Shown: piece after piece, positions 16,574 through 25,508 of the stretch
How positions within the stretch are numbered: the stretch's first letter is position 1
Layout of the letters: every line of letters begins with the position of its first letter
Assembly: GCA_035623335.1 (NCBI GenBank)
Contig: DASPTQ010000194.1
Span: forward strand, 1-64,000
Length of the DNA stretch: 64,000 nucleotides
Source of the DNA: JAFAGX01 sp035623335
GTDB lineage: Bacteria > Acidobacteriota > Terriglobia > Terriglobales > Acidobacteriaceae
Reading direction: 5' to 3'
Notes under the pieces: model-generated
What the model was told of the DNA's origin: nothing
What the model saw: the letters and a program-made list of their open reading frames with translations, nothing else
Databases searched by the model: none
Translations under genes and position numbers: made by a program

Positions 16574-18793
16574 ATGAGCCTGAGCCACACTAATGCAGAT
16601 CTAGCACGAATTGAGGCCGAACCTCCTTTGGACTCGGGGAGGCGCCCGCATCTTTCTGATCAGATCGGACATGAAGCCCTAGAAGCGCTTCTGGCGTTCT
16701 GCTCGCTGCACCAACAAACCTACGAAAGACGGTCTGAGGAGCAAAGTCTCACCTCCGGAGCCGACCCGGAGCGTTTAGAACTGGAGCAATTCGTCTTTGA
16801 TGAAGTGTTGCAATTGGTGGCCGAACGCGCTCTCACCATTGCCGGGGCCGACGGCGTGGCCATCGCCCTAATCGACGAGGACGCGATCGTGTGCCGAGCC
16901 GTGGCAGGAACAGTGGTCCCCGATCGGGGGATGCGCGTGGATCTAAACTCTGGGTTTTCCGGTGCCTGCTTGGTTTCGCGGAAGGTCGTGCGCTGTGACG
17001 ACTCGGAGACCGATTTCAGGGTAAGCGCCATCGCTTGCCGTCGCCTGGGAGCCCGCTCCATGGTGGCCGTCCCGCTTACGGCAGGGGACTCGGTGATTGG
17101 ACTGATTGAAGCATTCTCCAGCGTACCGCATGGATTCAACGACAGCGATGTTTCGAGCCTGAGCCTTCTCGCGGAATTGATTCTGGCGGCTCTGCGGCCC
17201 GAGGAAGAGCAACGCCTGATCGACGCATCTCGACGAGTAGTTGGTCAAGAGCAGTCCGCAACCGCCGCGGCGCCTATCGTCACCCACGAGGAGGAATCCA
17301 TTCCCGAGGCTCCCCGGGAGACTAGTGAAAACCAGCCCCCCGAGCAGGAAGCTCCTCAGGAGTCCGCTCCTGCGGCGGTCGAAGCATCCCCTCGGAAGTT
17401 CCGAGCTCTCGGAATCGTGGTTGCCTTGCTGGCCCTGGGACTGGCCGCCTTGATCGTTTGGGGGCTAGCTTTCGATGGCCTTAAGGCATGGAGAACCGGT
17501 CGCGTGTCCGAGCCTAGCCCGGCAGTCCAGGTCCCTCCCGCTACCTCCGCGCCAACACCATCCTCAACCACCTCCCCGCCAACCCCATCCTCAACCGCCT
17601 CATCCACGCCAACCAGCCCTCCGGCCGACGCTGGCTCAGCGCAGAACCCGCCGAGTTCGGAGACACCTCACGGGCTACCGGCGGTCACTGAAGTCCGCCA
17701 TTGGTCGGCGGCGACCTCCAGCACGGTGGTGATCGATCTCGAGGATCAGGTTCAATATGAGGCGCACCGCTTGGCGAATCCCGAGCGAATCTACTTTGAT
17801 TTGCATGACACGCGATTGAGCTCCGATCTGGTCGGCAAAAGCATTGATATCGACGATCCCCTGATTCAGCGGATTCGGGTGGCGCAACCGGAACCCGGGC
17901 TCACCCGCGTGGTCATCGAAATCAAGGGACCCTGGAACTTTTCCGTGAGCCTGGCGCCCAATCCCTATCGTCTGGTGATTGAAGTACGCAAAACCGAGGG
18001 CGAGACCCGGACGCGGTCGAAGCTCGATTTATTCACGCCCCAGACTCTCGGAGCCACTGCCTTCGTTCCCGCGCCTGGCACGCTCGCGCCTAAGTTGCGG
18101 ATTGTGCTCGACGCAGGTCATGGAGGCTCGGACCTGGGCACGGTGGGGCGGCAAGGTTTGCTGGAGAAGGACGTGGTGCTCGATATTGTGGCCCGGCTTG
18201 GTCTGCTGGTGCGGCGCAGGGGAGCGGAGGTCATCTATACCCGCCAAGACGACAGTTATGTTTCGCTCGAAAAGCGGGCGGAAATCGCCAATCTGGCCGA
18301 CGCCGACCTGTTCTTATCGATCCACGCCAACTCCAGTGATTCCCCCTCCGCCCGCGGAGTGGAGACCTACTACACCAACACGTACTCGTCGGCCAATGCC
18401 CGGCCGCGGGAAGGCGACGAGATGGAAGCCAGCCCGCAGAACATCAACTGGACCGATGTCGACATTCGGGCAAAGGTACGCGACTCGCACCACTTTGCCA
18501 CCAGCATCCAACGCGCTTTGTACTCCACCCTGGCTCCCAAGAATCCCGGCCTTCGGAATCGAGGCGTCAAGGAGGCTCAATATGTGGTTCTCACCGGAAC
18601 CATGATGCCGGCCGTTCTCGCCGAGATTTCCTTCGTCAGCAGCCCGGCCGATGAGAACCATTTGCAGAACGCAAGTTACCGGCAACAGATTGCACTCGCA
18701 CTCTATCAGGGAATCGAACGCTTCATCGAGCAATCGCGCCACGTGAAGCAAGCCAGCGCCGAAGACCAGCACAAGGTTAACCTGAATCGCTGA
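16574..18793 (+). CDS. GAF-TM-AMIN-N-acetylmuramoyl-L-alanine amidase fusion
   Basis: 739 residues in an unusual order. Residues about 75-215 are a GAF domain (IAGADGVAIAL, GFSGACLVSRKVVRCDD, FNDSDVSSLSLLAELILAAL). After an acidic, proline-rich linker comes one membrane helix (about 276-300). A Ser/Thr/Pro-rich spacer, an AMIN domain (about 372-465) and a zinc amidase_3 domain (about 505-722) follow. The amidase has all ligands: His in LDAGHGGSD (about H516), Glu in LLEKDV (about E531), His in SIHANSS (about H584) and catalytic Glu in AEISFVS (about E684). It would cut the amide bond between muramic acid and peptide in the periplasm. Canonical AmiC-type enzymes have a signal peptide and no GAF domain, so this one appears to be membrane-anchored with a cytoplasmic sensor. 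Confidence 0.9.
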   Translation: MSLSHTNADLARIEAEPPLDSGRRPHLSDQIGHEALEALLAFCSLHQQTYERRSEEQSLTSGADPERLELEQFVFDEVLQLVAERALTIAGADGVAIALIDEDAIVCRAVAGTVVPDRGMRVDLNSGFSGACLVSRKVVRCDDSETDFRVSAIACRRLGARSMVAVPLTAGDSVIGLIEAFSSVPHGFNDSDVSSLSLLAELILAALRPEEEQRLIDASRRVVGQEQSATAAAPIVTHEEESIPEAPRETSENQPPEQEAPQESAPAAVEASPRKFRALGIVVALLALGLAALIVWGLAFDGLKAWRTGRVSEPSPAVQVPPATSAPTPSSTTSPPTPSSTASSTPTSPPADAGSAQNPPSSETPHGLPAVTEVRHWSAATSSTVVIDLEDQVQYEAHRLANPERIYFDLHDTRLSSDLVGKSIDIDDPLIQRIRVAQPEPGLTRVVIEIKGPWNFSVSLAPNPYRLVIEVRKTEGETRTRSKLDLFTPQTLGATAFVPAPGTLAPKLRIVLDAGHGGSDLGTVGRQGLLEKDVVLDIVARLGLLVRRRGAEVIYTRQDDSYVSLEKRAEIANLADADLFLSIHANSSDSPSARGVETYYTNTYSSANARPREGDEMEASPQNINWTDVDIRAKVRDSHHFATSIQRALYSTLAPKNPGLRNRGVKEAQYVVLTGTMMPAVLAEISFVSSPADENHLQNASYRQQIALALYQGIERFIEQSRHVKQASAEDQHKVNLNR
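17551..17604 (+). repeat. Two 27-bp tandem units in the amidase linker
   Basis: Units at 17551-17577 and 17578-17604 differ at a few bases and encode repeated PTPSST segments of the Pro/Ser/Thr-rich spacer. A partial third unit follows. Confidence 0.7.
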
Positions 18794-18795
18794 GG

Positions 18796-18850
18796 CTAGT
18801 TTCCTGTCCTAGATAATTCCTTACGACACCGGACTTTGTCCAGGATGACG
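18796..18850 (+). repeat. Left inverted repeat of the AraC/rhodanese cassette
   Basis: Pairs with 20458-20511 on the other side. The first 25 bases match with a single difference. After that GGACTTTG (18831-18838) and GGATGACG (18843-18850) are also shared, with scattered mismatches and one 1-base gap. Confidence 0.8.
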
Positions 18851-18946
18851 TCAGCAGTAAACATGCCCCCGTATAGATCGACGGCGTTGAATTGTAAAAA
18901 TTTATGTGAGACGAGACAATCGAGGCCTCGATCAGAGCCGGGCGCG

Positions 18947-19921
18947 TTAGCGAGCGTTTCCCGCCCGCATCGAGAAGCGCTTGCGATAGGCCGTGGGACT
19001 GGTTCCGAGGGCGCGGCTGAAGTGCAGGCGCAGCGTGGCCGCCGTCTGCAGCCCGACCGCTTCGGCAATGCGATCCACGCTCTCGCCGGTCTCCTCGAGC
19101 ATCCTCTGCGCGGCAAGCAGGCGCTGGTGGATCAGCCATTGATGCGGCGTGGTTCCATTCTGCCGGAGGAATTGGCGGGCGAACGTGCGCGGCGACATCG
19201 CAGCCCTCTTCGCCAGCTCTTCGACCCGGAGCGGCCGTGCCAGGTGGTTCTGGGCCCACACAAGCAAGGGCGCGAGTCCCGCGGAGGCGTCGCGCCGGAT
19301 GGGGTCAGGCACGAATTGCGCCTGGCCGCCGTCGCGATGCGGCGGCATGACCAGGCGGCGCGCCACCGAGTTGGCAATCCCGGCGCCATAGTCGCGGCGG
19401 ACGATGTGCAAGCACAGGTCGATTCCCGCGGCGCTGCCGGCGGAAGTAAGAATGCTGCCCTCGTCGATATACAGCCGGTCGGACTCCACGCGGATGCCCG
19501 GATAGCGGCTCGCCAGGCGCGCGGCGTATCGCCAGTGCGTGGTGGCGCGTTTGCCGTCGAGCAGTCCCGTTGCCGCCAGGACAAACACGCCGGAACAGAT
19601 GGAGACCAGGCGCGCGCCGGCGGCATGCGCCGCGCGCAGCAGCCGCAGCAGGCGCTCCGGCGGCGGCTCTTCCACATGCCAGCCGGGAATCACGATGGTG
19701 CCGGCGGTGCGCAGCACGCCCACACCGTGCGGCGCCTCGACCCGGATGCCGCCGGTGGCGCGCAGCGGACGCCGGTCGAGCGAGAAGACCGAGAAGCGGT
19801 ACCAGTCCACGTCAAGCTCAGGGCGGGAGAGGCCGAAGACCTCGGAGACGATGCCGAGCTCGAAGGCGCCCATGCGGTCGTAGGCGAGTGCAGCTACCTG
19901 GCGGAAATCGCGGTCGGCCAT
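18947..19921 (-). CDS. GlxA-family transcriptional regulator (DJ-1/PfpI plus AraC HTH)
   Basis: 324 residues. Residues about 1-190 form a DJ-1/PfpI-like amidotransferase fold with the elbow cysteine in LVSICSGVFVLA; residues about 220-320 are an AraC-type double helix-turn-helix (LRVEELAKRAAMSPRTFARQ, then SVDRIAEAVGLQTAATLR). Such proteins activate nearby genes in response to unknown small molecules. The open frame reaches 20212, but that extension lies over the divergent rhodanese gene; ATG 19921 starts at the family-typical position (MADRDFRQVAAL). It shares a 75-base divergent control region with the rhodanese gene, which it probably regulates. It lies inside the inverted-repeat cassette and uses very GC-rich codons. 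Confidence 0.88.
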   Translation of the reverse strand: MADRDFRQVAALAYDRMGAFELGIVSEVFGLSRPELDVDWYRFSVFSLDRRPLRATGGIRVEAPHGVGVLRTAGTIVIPGWHVEEPPPERLLRLLRAAHAAGARLVSICSGVFVLAATGLLDGKRATTHWRYAARLASRYPGIRVESDRLYIDEGSILTSAGSAAGIDLCLHIVRRDYGAGIANSVARRLVMPPHRDGGQAQFVPDPIRRDASAGLAPLLVWAQNHLARPLRVEELAKRAAMSPRTFARQFLRQNGTTPHQWLIHQRLLAAQRMLEETGESVDRIAEAVGLQTAATLRLHFSRALGTSPTAYRKRFSMRAGNAR

Positions 19922-19996
19922 TGGCAGAATTTTAGCGCATATTGGCGTTTCTGCCTCTCGATCCGTTCGCTGGAAAGGCGCAAATTGAGAACAGCT

Positions 19997-20410
19997 ATGC
20001 CGACACTCACTCCCTCTCCCGTCACTGGAATCGCGGCCGCCGATCCGGCCGCCGCGCTCGATCACTTCGAGAAGCTGCTGGCCTTCGAGACCGACTGCTG
20101 GGATGTCCACGCCGCTCTCACCGCCGGCCAACAGGATTTCGTGCTGCTCGACGTGCGCTCCCCCGAGGCCTATCAGCAAGGGCACGTGCCCGGCGCCCTC
20201 AATCTGCCGCACCGCCGAATCGTGGAGCGCACCCTCTCGGATTTCCCGGAGGACGCGCTATTTGTGGTCTACTGCAGCGGGCCGCATTGCAACGGCGCCG
20301 ACCGCGCGGCGGTCCAACTGTCGCGTCTCGGGCGCAAGGTGAAGAAGATGCTAGGCGGCATTCACGGCTGGCAGGTGGAAGGGTTCGCAACGTCCGCAGG
20401 GGAGCGCTGA
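19997..20410 (+). CDS. Rhodanese-like domain protein
   Basis: 137 residues, a single rhodanese domain with a helical N-terminal extension. The conserved start motif is LLDVRSPEAYQQGHVPGALNLPH, and the active-site loop is YCSGPHCNGA with the nucleophilic Cys in first position. It would carry sulfur as a persulfide, or bind a similar thiol ligand; the CSGPHCNGA loop is a recognised variant. A longer open frame extends left to 18836, but that part is the antisense of the AraC gene, and ATG 19997 is the sensible start. Divergent partner of the GlxA-type regulator within the cassette. Genomic pairing of these two families is, as I recall, common. Confidence 0.87.
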   Translation: MPTLTPSPVTGIAAADPAAALDHFEKLLAFETDCWDVHAALTAGQQDFVLLDVRSPEAYQQGHVPGALNLPHRRIVERTLSDFPEDALFVVYCSGPHCNGADRAAVQLSRLGRKVKKMLGGIHGWQVEGFATSAGER

Positions 20411-20457
20411 AGACGAAAGTGGAGCCCGGCGCAGACTCCAGTCGAAGCGCCGGTCCC

Positions 20458-20511
20458 CGTCATCCCGGCAAAGTCCGGCGCTGGAAGGAATTATCTAGGA
20501 CAGGAGACTAG
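20458..20511 (-). repeat. Right inverted repeat of the AraC/rhodanese cassette
   Basis: Reverse complement matches the left repeat at 18796-18850. The outermost 25 bases (20487-20511) have one mismatch, and the outer end is CTAG. Confidence 0.8.
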
Positions 20512-20533
20512 GTTGTCGATGCCCCCGGCCGGC

Positions 20534-22711
20534 TCACGGTCCGGTGCCATCCTCACTACGAGGTTTGAGTTCCTGGCTTTGTGGTGTAACCGCCCCCACC
20601 CCACCGTACTTCGCCAGCCACTTCAGCTCTTCCCGCACTTTGATCTTGCCGTGCCAGGGATTCTTGTCGAGAGAATGGCCTTCGCCGGGAAAGATTAAGA
20701 GCGTGCTGGGGACTCCGAGATTATGCAGGGCGCGATCCAGCAAATAATCCTCGGCCACCGCGACCCGAATATCGTCGCCGCCGGCGACGATGTGGGTGGG
20801 GGTGCGGACCCGATTCATCTGGAAGATCGCGGCCTCGTCGTGATAACGCTGGGCCGCTTCCCACGGCTCTCCGCCCAGGAAATAAGCATCATCGAAGGTC
20901 GTATCGTCATTGCCCCAGTTGGCCACGTGCTCGACCGCACCGGCTCCCGTCACCGCAGCCTGGAAGCGATTGGTTTGCGTGATCAGCCAGTTGGTCATGT
21001 ATCCACCGTAGCTGTAACCACCCACGGCCAGATGATTGGGATCGGCGATACCGTCCTTTACCAGCGCATCCACGCCCGCCAGAATGTCTTTCCCGGGCCG
21101 GGAAACAATTTCCGGGACGATCTGCTCAAGAAACCGATCGCCGTAACCGCTCGAGCCACGGTAATTCGGCTCGAAGACCAGCCATCCCTGGGTTGCCGCC
21201 AGGCGATCCCATTGATACCAATCCGCCTCGAAGTGATTGCCGTCGGCATCGGCAGGCCCGCCGTGAATCAGCACGAACATTGGCAGGCCCTTCGCTTCCA
21301 ACTTTCCCGGTGGATACAGCAGCATGCCTTCGACGGTGGTGCCGTCGTCGGCCTTCCAGCGATACGGCTTGCCCTGGGGCAGATCGCGTTCCGTGAACAA
21401 GTGATTGAAGGAGGTGATGGAGCGCGCCTCGGAGAGCTTTTCGATACTGTCGGCCACATAGACTTCCTTCGGCTTTTCGAGACTGGAATACAGAAAAGCA
21501 ATTTGCCCAGAATGCAAGGCGGAATGGATGAGCTCGTAGGTGCCGGCCCAACCCGCCTGCTTTTCAAACGGAGACGACGGACTCGCCTGCGAGTAGAGCT
21601 GAACTTCCGTCCCCAGCAAGCCGGTGGCAATCACGCCCCCGGTGGGCAGAACCGCGTAATGCAGCACAGCACCGGGAAACGCCTTGGCCCACCGTTCGGT
21701 AGCACCCGTAGCGGCCTCCACCCAATACAGACGATTCTGCGTGTCTTTGTACTTCCCTTCCACCGAGCCCCCTTCGACGCCGAAGAAAATATGTTTGCCG
21801 TCCGGCGCCCAATGGATGTCGGTTTCCAAGGCCTCATTCTGGGTGACGCGGTGCGGAGCCACACTGGGCGACGCATTGACCAGATCCACCGAGTAGATTT
21901 CGAACTCGCCGATTTTCTCGTCGCGCTCAGAGACCGACTCGCTCAGGAATGCCAACTGACGGCCATCCGGGGATATATCGATCCCTTGGACGCGCCACGG
22001 AGTGTTGGCCAAGGCACGGGAACCGAGAGTAACATCCGGATTCGCTTCGAGGTCCTCGGAGATCTGGGTTCCCTCGGCGGCATGCCGCGAAATTGCCTCG
22101 TGAAGATCGAGACCGAATAGGGTATCGCCTCGTTCTGCCGCTCGATATTGCTTCACGTCCTTCCATTCTTTCCGGTAGGCGTCTTTCTGCTCCTTCGTCC
22201 ACGGCTGACGAGTCGCGAAGTAGAGCGTCTTCGCGTCCGGCGACCAGGCAAAGGCATGAATCTCCTCGTCCCCTTTGGTCACCTGCAATGCCTCTCCTCC
22301 TGCGGGAGAGATCAGGTACAACTGGGCGGTTTCCTCTTCTTTGGCATCGTCGTCCTCATCAGCTTTCTGGGCACTCGAGGCTCTCCGCTCGGAGAGGAAC
22401 GCGATCCAGCGTCCATCCGGCGACCATTGCGGATTGCGATCGTAACCGGATTCGGTGAGTCGGATCAGTGTTTCCCCGCCATGGCCACCGAGGCGATCGA
22501 GCCAGAGATCAGTGCGGAAGATTTTTTGGTCCCAGTCAGCGCGGTCCGTAGCAATCACCACGGCACTGCCATCGGGAGACACCTCCAGCGAGTCATAGCC
22601 GACGTAGTTGAAGAACTCGTCGATCGTTAGCTTGGGCTTGTCGGCTGCCCAAAGAGCCAGGGAAATCAGGCCGAGAACACTGGAGATCAGCAGCAGTTTT
22701 GGCATCGTCAT
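20534..22711 (-). CDS. Secreted S9-family peptidase (prolyl oligopeptidase/acylaminoacyl peptidase type)
   Basis: About 725 residues. An N-terminal signal peptide (MPKLLLISSVLGLISLALWA) precedes a beta-propeller-like region with WD40/PD40 segments (SPDGSAVVIATDR, WSPDGRWIAFLSE, ISPDGRQLAFLSE). The C-terminal alpha/beta-hydrolase domain has the Ser in GGYSYGGYM (about S567), the Asp in GGDDIRV (about 646) and the His in GEGHSLDK (about H679). It would cleave short peptides in the periplasm. The frame is open to 22846, but the signal peptide sets the start at ATG 22711 (or ATG 22705). No clear ribosome site. Its stop faces the right end of the inverted-repeat cassette. Confidence 0.92.
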   Translation of the reverse strand: MTMPKLLLISSVLGLISLALWAADKPKLTIDEFFNYVGYDSLEVSPDGSAVVIATDRADWDQKIFRTDLWLDRLGGHGGETLIRLTESGYDRNPQWSPDGRWIAFLSERRASSAQKADEDDDAKEEETAQLYLISPAGGEALQVTKGDEEIHAFAWSPDAKTLYFATRQPWTKEQKDAYRKEWKDVKQYRAAERGDTLFGLDLHEAISRHAAEGTQISEDLEANPDVTLGSRALANTPWRVQGIDISPDGRQLAFLSESVSERDEKIGEFEIYSVDLVNASPSVAPHRVTQNEALETDIHWAPDGKHIFFGVEGGSVEGKYKDTQNRLYWVEAATGATERWAKAFPGAVLHYAVLPTGGVIATGLLGTEVQLYSQASPSSPFEKQAGWAGTYELIHSALHSGQIAFLYSSLEKPKEVYVADSIEKLSEARSITSFNHLFTERDLPQGKPYRWKADDGTTVEGMLLYPPGKLEAKGLPMFVLIHGGPADADGNHFEADWYQWDRLAATQGWLVFEPNYRGSSGYGDRFLEQIVPEIVSRPGKDILAGVDALVKDGIADPNHLAVGGYSYGGYMTNWLITQTNRFQAAVTGAGAVEHVANWGNDDTTFDDAYFLGGEPWEAAQRYHDEAAIFQMNRVRTPTHIVAGGDDIRVAVAEDYLLDRALHNLGVPSTLLIFPGEGHSLDKNPWHGKIKVREELKWLAKYGGVGAVTPQSQELKPRSEDGTGP

Positions 22712-22858
22712 AGGTGGAAGAGATATACCGAAAGGTAGCCGTTTGTAAATGGATTTCGAATCCGCTCCACCTGCAGCAAGGGACTGCCCGGAAGAGAAGG
22801 CGAGGTCAACAGGAGGCTTGCCCCCGGCTCGCTCGCAGCATAACAAGCAAGGACTGTC

Positions 22859-25396
22859 TTACTCAGTTCTCAAGGCGCGAAGGGGATCGACGCTGGCCGC
22901 CCTCTGCGCGGGGATGAGAGCCGCCACGAGAGCGGCCAACGACAGCACGGCGGTCGTTCCCAGCAGGATCGTCGGATCATAGGGTGTAACCCCGAACAAC
23001 TGCGCCGCCATGGCGCGTCCACCGAGGATGGTCGCGGGAATGCCAATGGCCAGCCCGATCCCGACTTCGAGGAATGCTTCCCGCAGCACCAGTCGCAAGA
23101 CGCTGAGCCGGTCCGCACCCAGGGCCATGCGAACTCCGATTTCCCGGGTGCGACGCTCGACCCAATAGGCGGTCACGCCATACAGGCCGACCGAAGCCAG
23201 AACCAGAGCCAAAGCGCCGAAGAGCGAGGTCAGTTTCGCGATCATCCTCTGCTGGGAGAAGTTTTCTTCCACCTGATCGGCGAAGCTGGAGAAGTCCACC
23301 ACGGCGAGGTCGGGATTCACCTCAGCCAAAGCACGTCGCACCTGGGGCTCTAAACCAGGCACGCTTCCCAGGGCTTTCAACACGATCGCATTCAGGTAAT
23401 GCGAACGGTCCTCGAAGTTCACCGCCCGGGAATCTTCATAGTTCGTACGCTGCAAAGCGGGCAGAAAAAACATGGGCCGCATCTTGGTGGTGGGATCCCA
23501 ATACATGGTGTCTTCGGTAATGCCGACGATTTCGAAGACTCCGGCAAACTTCATATCCAGATCGCCGAAGTGCTTTCCGATCGGGTTTCGGTCTTTGAAG
23601 AACCGCCTGGCAAAGGTCTGGTTCACGACGGCGACCAGTCGCGTGTTCGCCGTGTCCTGATCGGTAAAGGCTCGGCCGGCAACGATTTTGGTTCCGATAG
23701 TCTCGAAGTAGTCGTCGCTGACGCGTGCCCACGACGAGTCGTTCTGATCGCTATCTGGCGGGGGAGGAGCTTGCCCTTCGAGGTAGATGGTTTCGCCCCA
23801 GTTGTCTCCTTGCATGGGACTGTAGAGCGAAAAACTGACTTGGTCTACGCCAGGGATGGCTGTCAGATTCTGATGAAGCTGGCGATAGAGCTGATCGAGC
23901 TGCGCTGGCCGGTATCCAGCTAGGTTCGGATCAAATTGCACGATATAGCGGTTGGCCGTCTCGAAGCCGAAGTGCTGATTGTGCATCTTGCGCAAGCTCT
24001 GAATCAGCAACCCCGCAGCGCACAGCAGGATGAGCGAAAGCGCGGCTTGTCCTACGACCAGCGCTCCCTGCGTCCAACTGTCGCGTCCGGCCGTTGAGCG
24101 GTTGCCTCCCCGCAGCGCATCGCTCGGGTCGGCCGATGCGGTCTTCCAGGCCGGAGCAACTCCAAACAGGACTCCGGTCACGAGCGCCACCGCGAAAGTA
24201 AAGCCCAGCACGGTCCAGGAAGGGGTTGCACTGATGGCGACGTGGATCTTTGAAAACGCCAGATGCAGGATCAGACGGGTGCCGGCAAAAGCCAAGGCGA
24301 CGCCGAGCATTCCCCCGAACCAGGCCAACACCACGCTTTCCGTCAGTACTTGCCCGATCTGCCGCGATCGTGGGGCGCCCAGGGCCGCCCGGATGGAAGT
24401 TTGCTGCTGCCGATTGGCGGCTCGAACGAGCATCAAGTTGGCCACGTTAGCGCAAGCGATCAACAGCACAAACCCGGAAATTGCCAGCAGCATACGCAGT
24501 CCTGCTTCGTACTGGTCGCGCAAACGTCGCACTCCCGCACCGCCCGGCGAGAGGTGCAGGGTTTGCTTCGGCACCAGCGCCCGTTCCTCGGAACGCAGCT
24601 TGCTTACCGGGCTCAACAGCCACTGCTGGAGCTCCAACTGCATCTGGGCTTCCACCTTTTTTCGATCCGCACCCGGTTTCATTCGGCCGATCAAGTCCAG
24701 CCAATCCTGCTGAGGGAAATCAAGAATACTGCTCGCACCGGCGAGCATTGGCTCATCGGAAAGGGGAATCCAGAAAGCGGGGGGATTCTGCAGTCGGTCG
24801 CCAAAAAATCCGGGTGGCGTGACTCCGATGACGGTGAAGGGATGGCCGTCGATCAGGAAGCTCGCCCCCACCACCGATGGGTCCTGCCCGTACTTCTGCT
24901 GCCAGGTTCGATAATTCATGACCACCACGGGCTCGGCTCCCTTGTGGTCATCCTGCGGCGTCAGCAGTCTTCCCAGATAGGCGCCAATTCCCAAGGTGGA
25001 GAAATAGTTCCCTGAGACGTATTCGCCCGGCTGCGACTCGGGCAGTTGGGCACTTCCGCTGCGGCGCACACCGACCAGGCTCTCCCCCGCCTGCAAGGAG
25101 GCCAGCTCGACGAACCCCTCGGTCCCGTCCCGAAAGGTCCTGTACTTGTCATAGGAAAACAGTGACCAATCATCCTGTAGACCGCCGTTCACACAGCAGT
25201 TTTCTACGTCGCCGACGCGATAGAGTTCACTCGGTTTCACCACCGGCAAGGACTTGAGCAGTACGGCGTCGACGAGAGTAAAGATCGCAGTCGTCGCCCC
25301 GATTCCGAGCGCCAGCGTCAGCACGGCTGTAATCGTGAAGCCTGGGGCAGCGGCGAATTGCCTTAGCGCGTACCCGACATCTTCCTTGAGCTGCAT
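22859..25396 (-). CDS. MacB/FtsX-like ABC transporter permease (ADOP type)
   Basis: About 845 residues with the layout MacB periplasmic domain - FtsX permease - MacB periplasmic domain - FtsX permease. It opens with LKEDVGYALRQFAAAPGF and LALGIGATTAIFTLVDAVLL, diagnostic for the acidobacterial orphan permease family, and ends with a helix pair and PAQRAASVDPLRALRTE. No ATPase gene is adjacent, as is usual for this family. The role is probably efflux or envelope lipid/protein handling, but the substrate is unknown. The frame is open to 25579; ATG 25396 is chosen because GGAG lies 5 bases upstream and the family motif starts right there. It follows the AmrS gene on the same strand. Confidence 0.9.
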   Translation of the reverse strand: MQLKEDVGYALRQFAAAPGFTITAVLTLALGIGATTAIFTLVDAVLLKSLPVVKPSELYRVGDVENCCVNGGLQDDWSLFSYDKYRTFRDGTEGFVELASLQAGESLVGVRRSGSAQLPESQPGEYVSGNYFSTLGIGAYLGRLLTPQDDHKGAEPVVVMNYRTWQQKYGQDPSVVGASFLIDGHPFTVIGVTPPGFFGDRLQNPPAFWIPLSDEPMLAGASSILDFPQQDWLDLIGRMKPGADRKKVEAQMQLELQQWLLSPVSKLRSEERALVPKQTLHLSPGGAGVRRLRDQYEAGLRMLLAISGFVLLIACANVANLMLVRAANRQQQTSIRAALGAPRSRQIGQVLTESVVLAWFGGMLGVALAFAGTRLILHLAFSKIHVAISATPSWTVLGFTFAVALVTGVLFGVAPAWKTASADPSDALRGGNRSTAGRDSWTQGALVVGQAALSLILLCAAGLLIQSLRKMHNQHFGFETANRYIVQFDPNLAGYRPAQLDQLYRQLHQNLTAIPGVDQVSFSLYSPMQGDNWGETIYLEGQAPPPPDSDQNDSSWARVSDDYFETIGTKIVAGRAFTDQDTANTRLVAVVNQTFARRFFKDRNPIGKHFGDLDMKFAGVFEIVGITEDTMYWDPTTKMRPMFFLPALQRTNYEDSRAVNFEDRSHYLNAIVLKALGSVPGLEPQVRRALAEVNPDLAVVDFSSFADQVEENFSQQRMIAKLTSLFGALALVLASVGLYGVTAYWVERRTREIGVRMALGADRLSVLRLVLREAFLEVGIGLAIGIPATILGGRAMAAQLFGVTPYDPTILLGTTAVLSLAALVAALIPAQRAASVDPLRALRTE

Positions 25397-25508
25397 GTCT
25401 TCTCCAGGGTACGGGGGGTCACATCCGAAGTGTTCGATGTATGGACGCTCACCGCGACGGTTTGTGAGCGAGGTCCAGCCGGCGTAGGCGCCATCGAGGG
25501 AACCACAT

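Larger units (their letters stand above)
18796..20511. mobile_element. Two-gene cassette bounded by long inverted repeats, no transposase
   Basis: A 1,716-bp segment holding only a GlxA-type AraC regulator and a divergent rhodanese. Its ends are inverted repeats: the outer 25 bases (18796-18820 and 20487-20511) differ at one position and share the core CCTGTCCTAGATAATTCC. Weaker match continues inward to about 55 bases. Both outer ends read CTAG, which may be a 4-bp target duplication. The left end begins 2 bases after the amidase stop and the right end lies 22 bases before the stop of the opposite-strand S9 peptidase gene. The interior is visibly richer in GC runs than its flanks. A non-autonomous transposon or cargo cassette is inferred. 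Confidence 0.6.

Noticed and set aside
18836..20410. A 524-codon plus-strand frame ending in the rhodanese
   Set aside because: Its first 387 codons are the antisense of the GlxA-type regulator; the rhodanese domain begins at ATG 19997.
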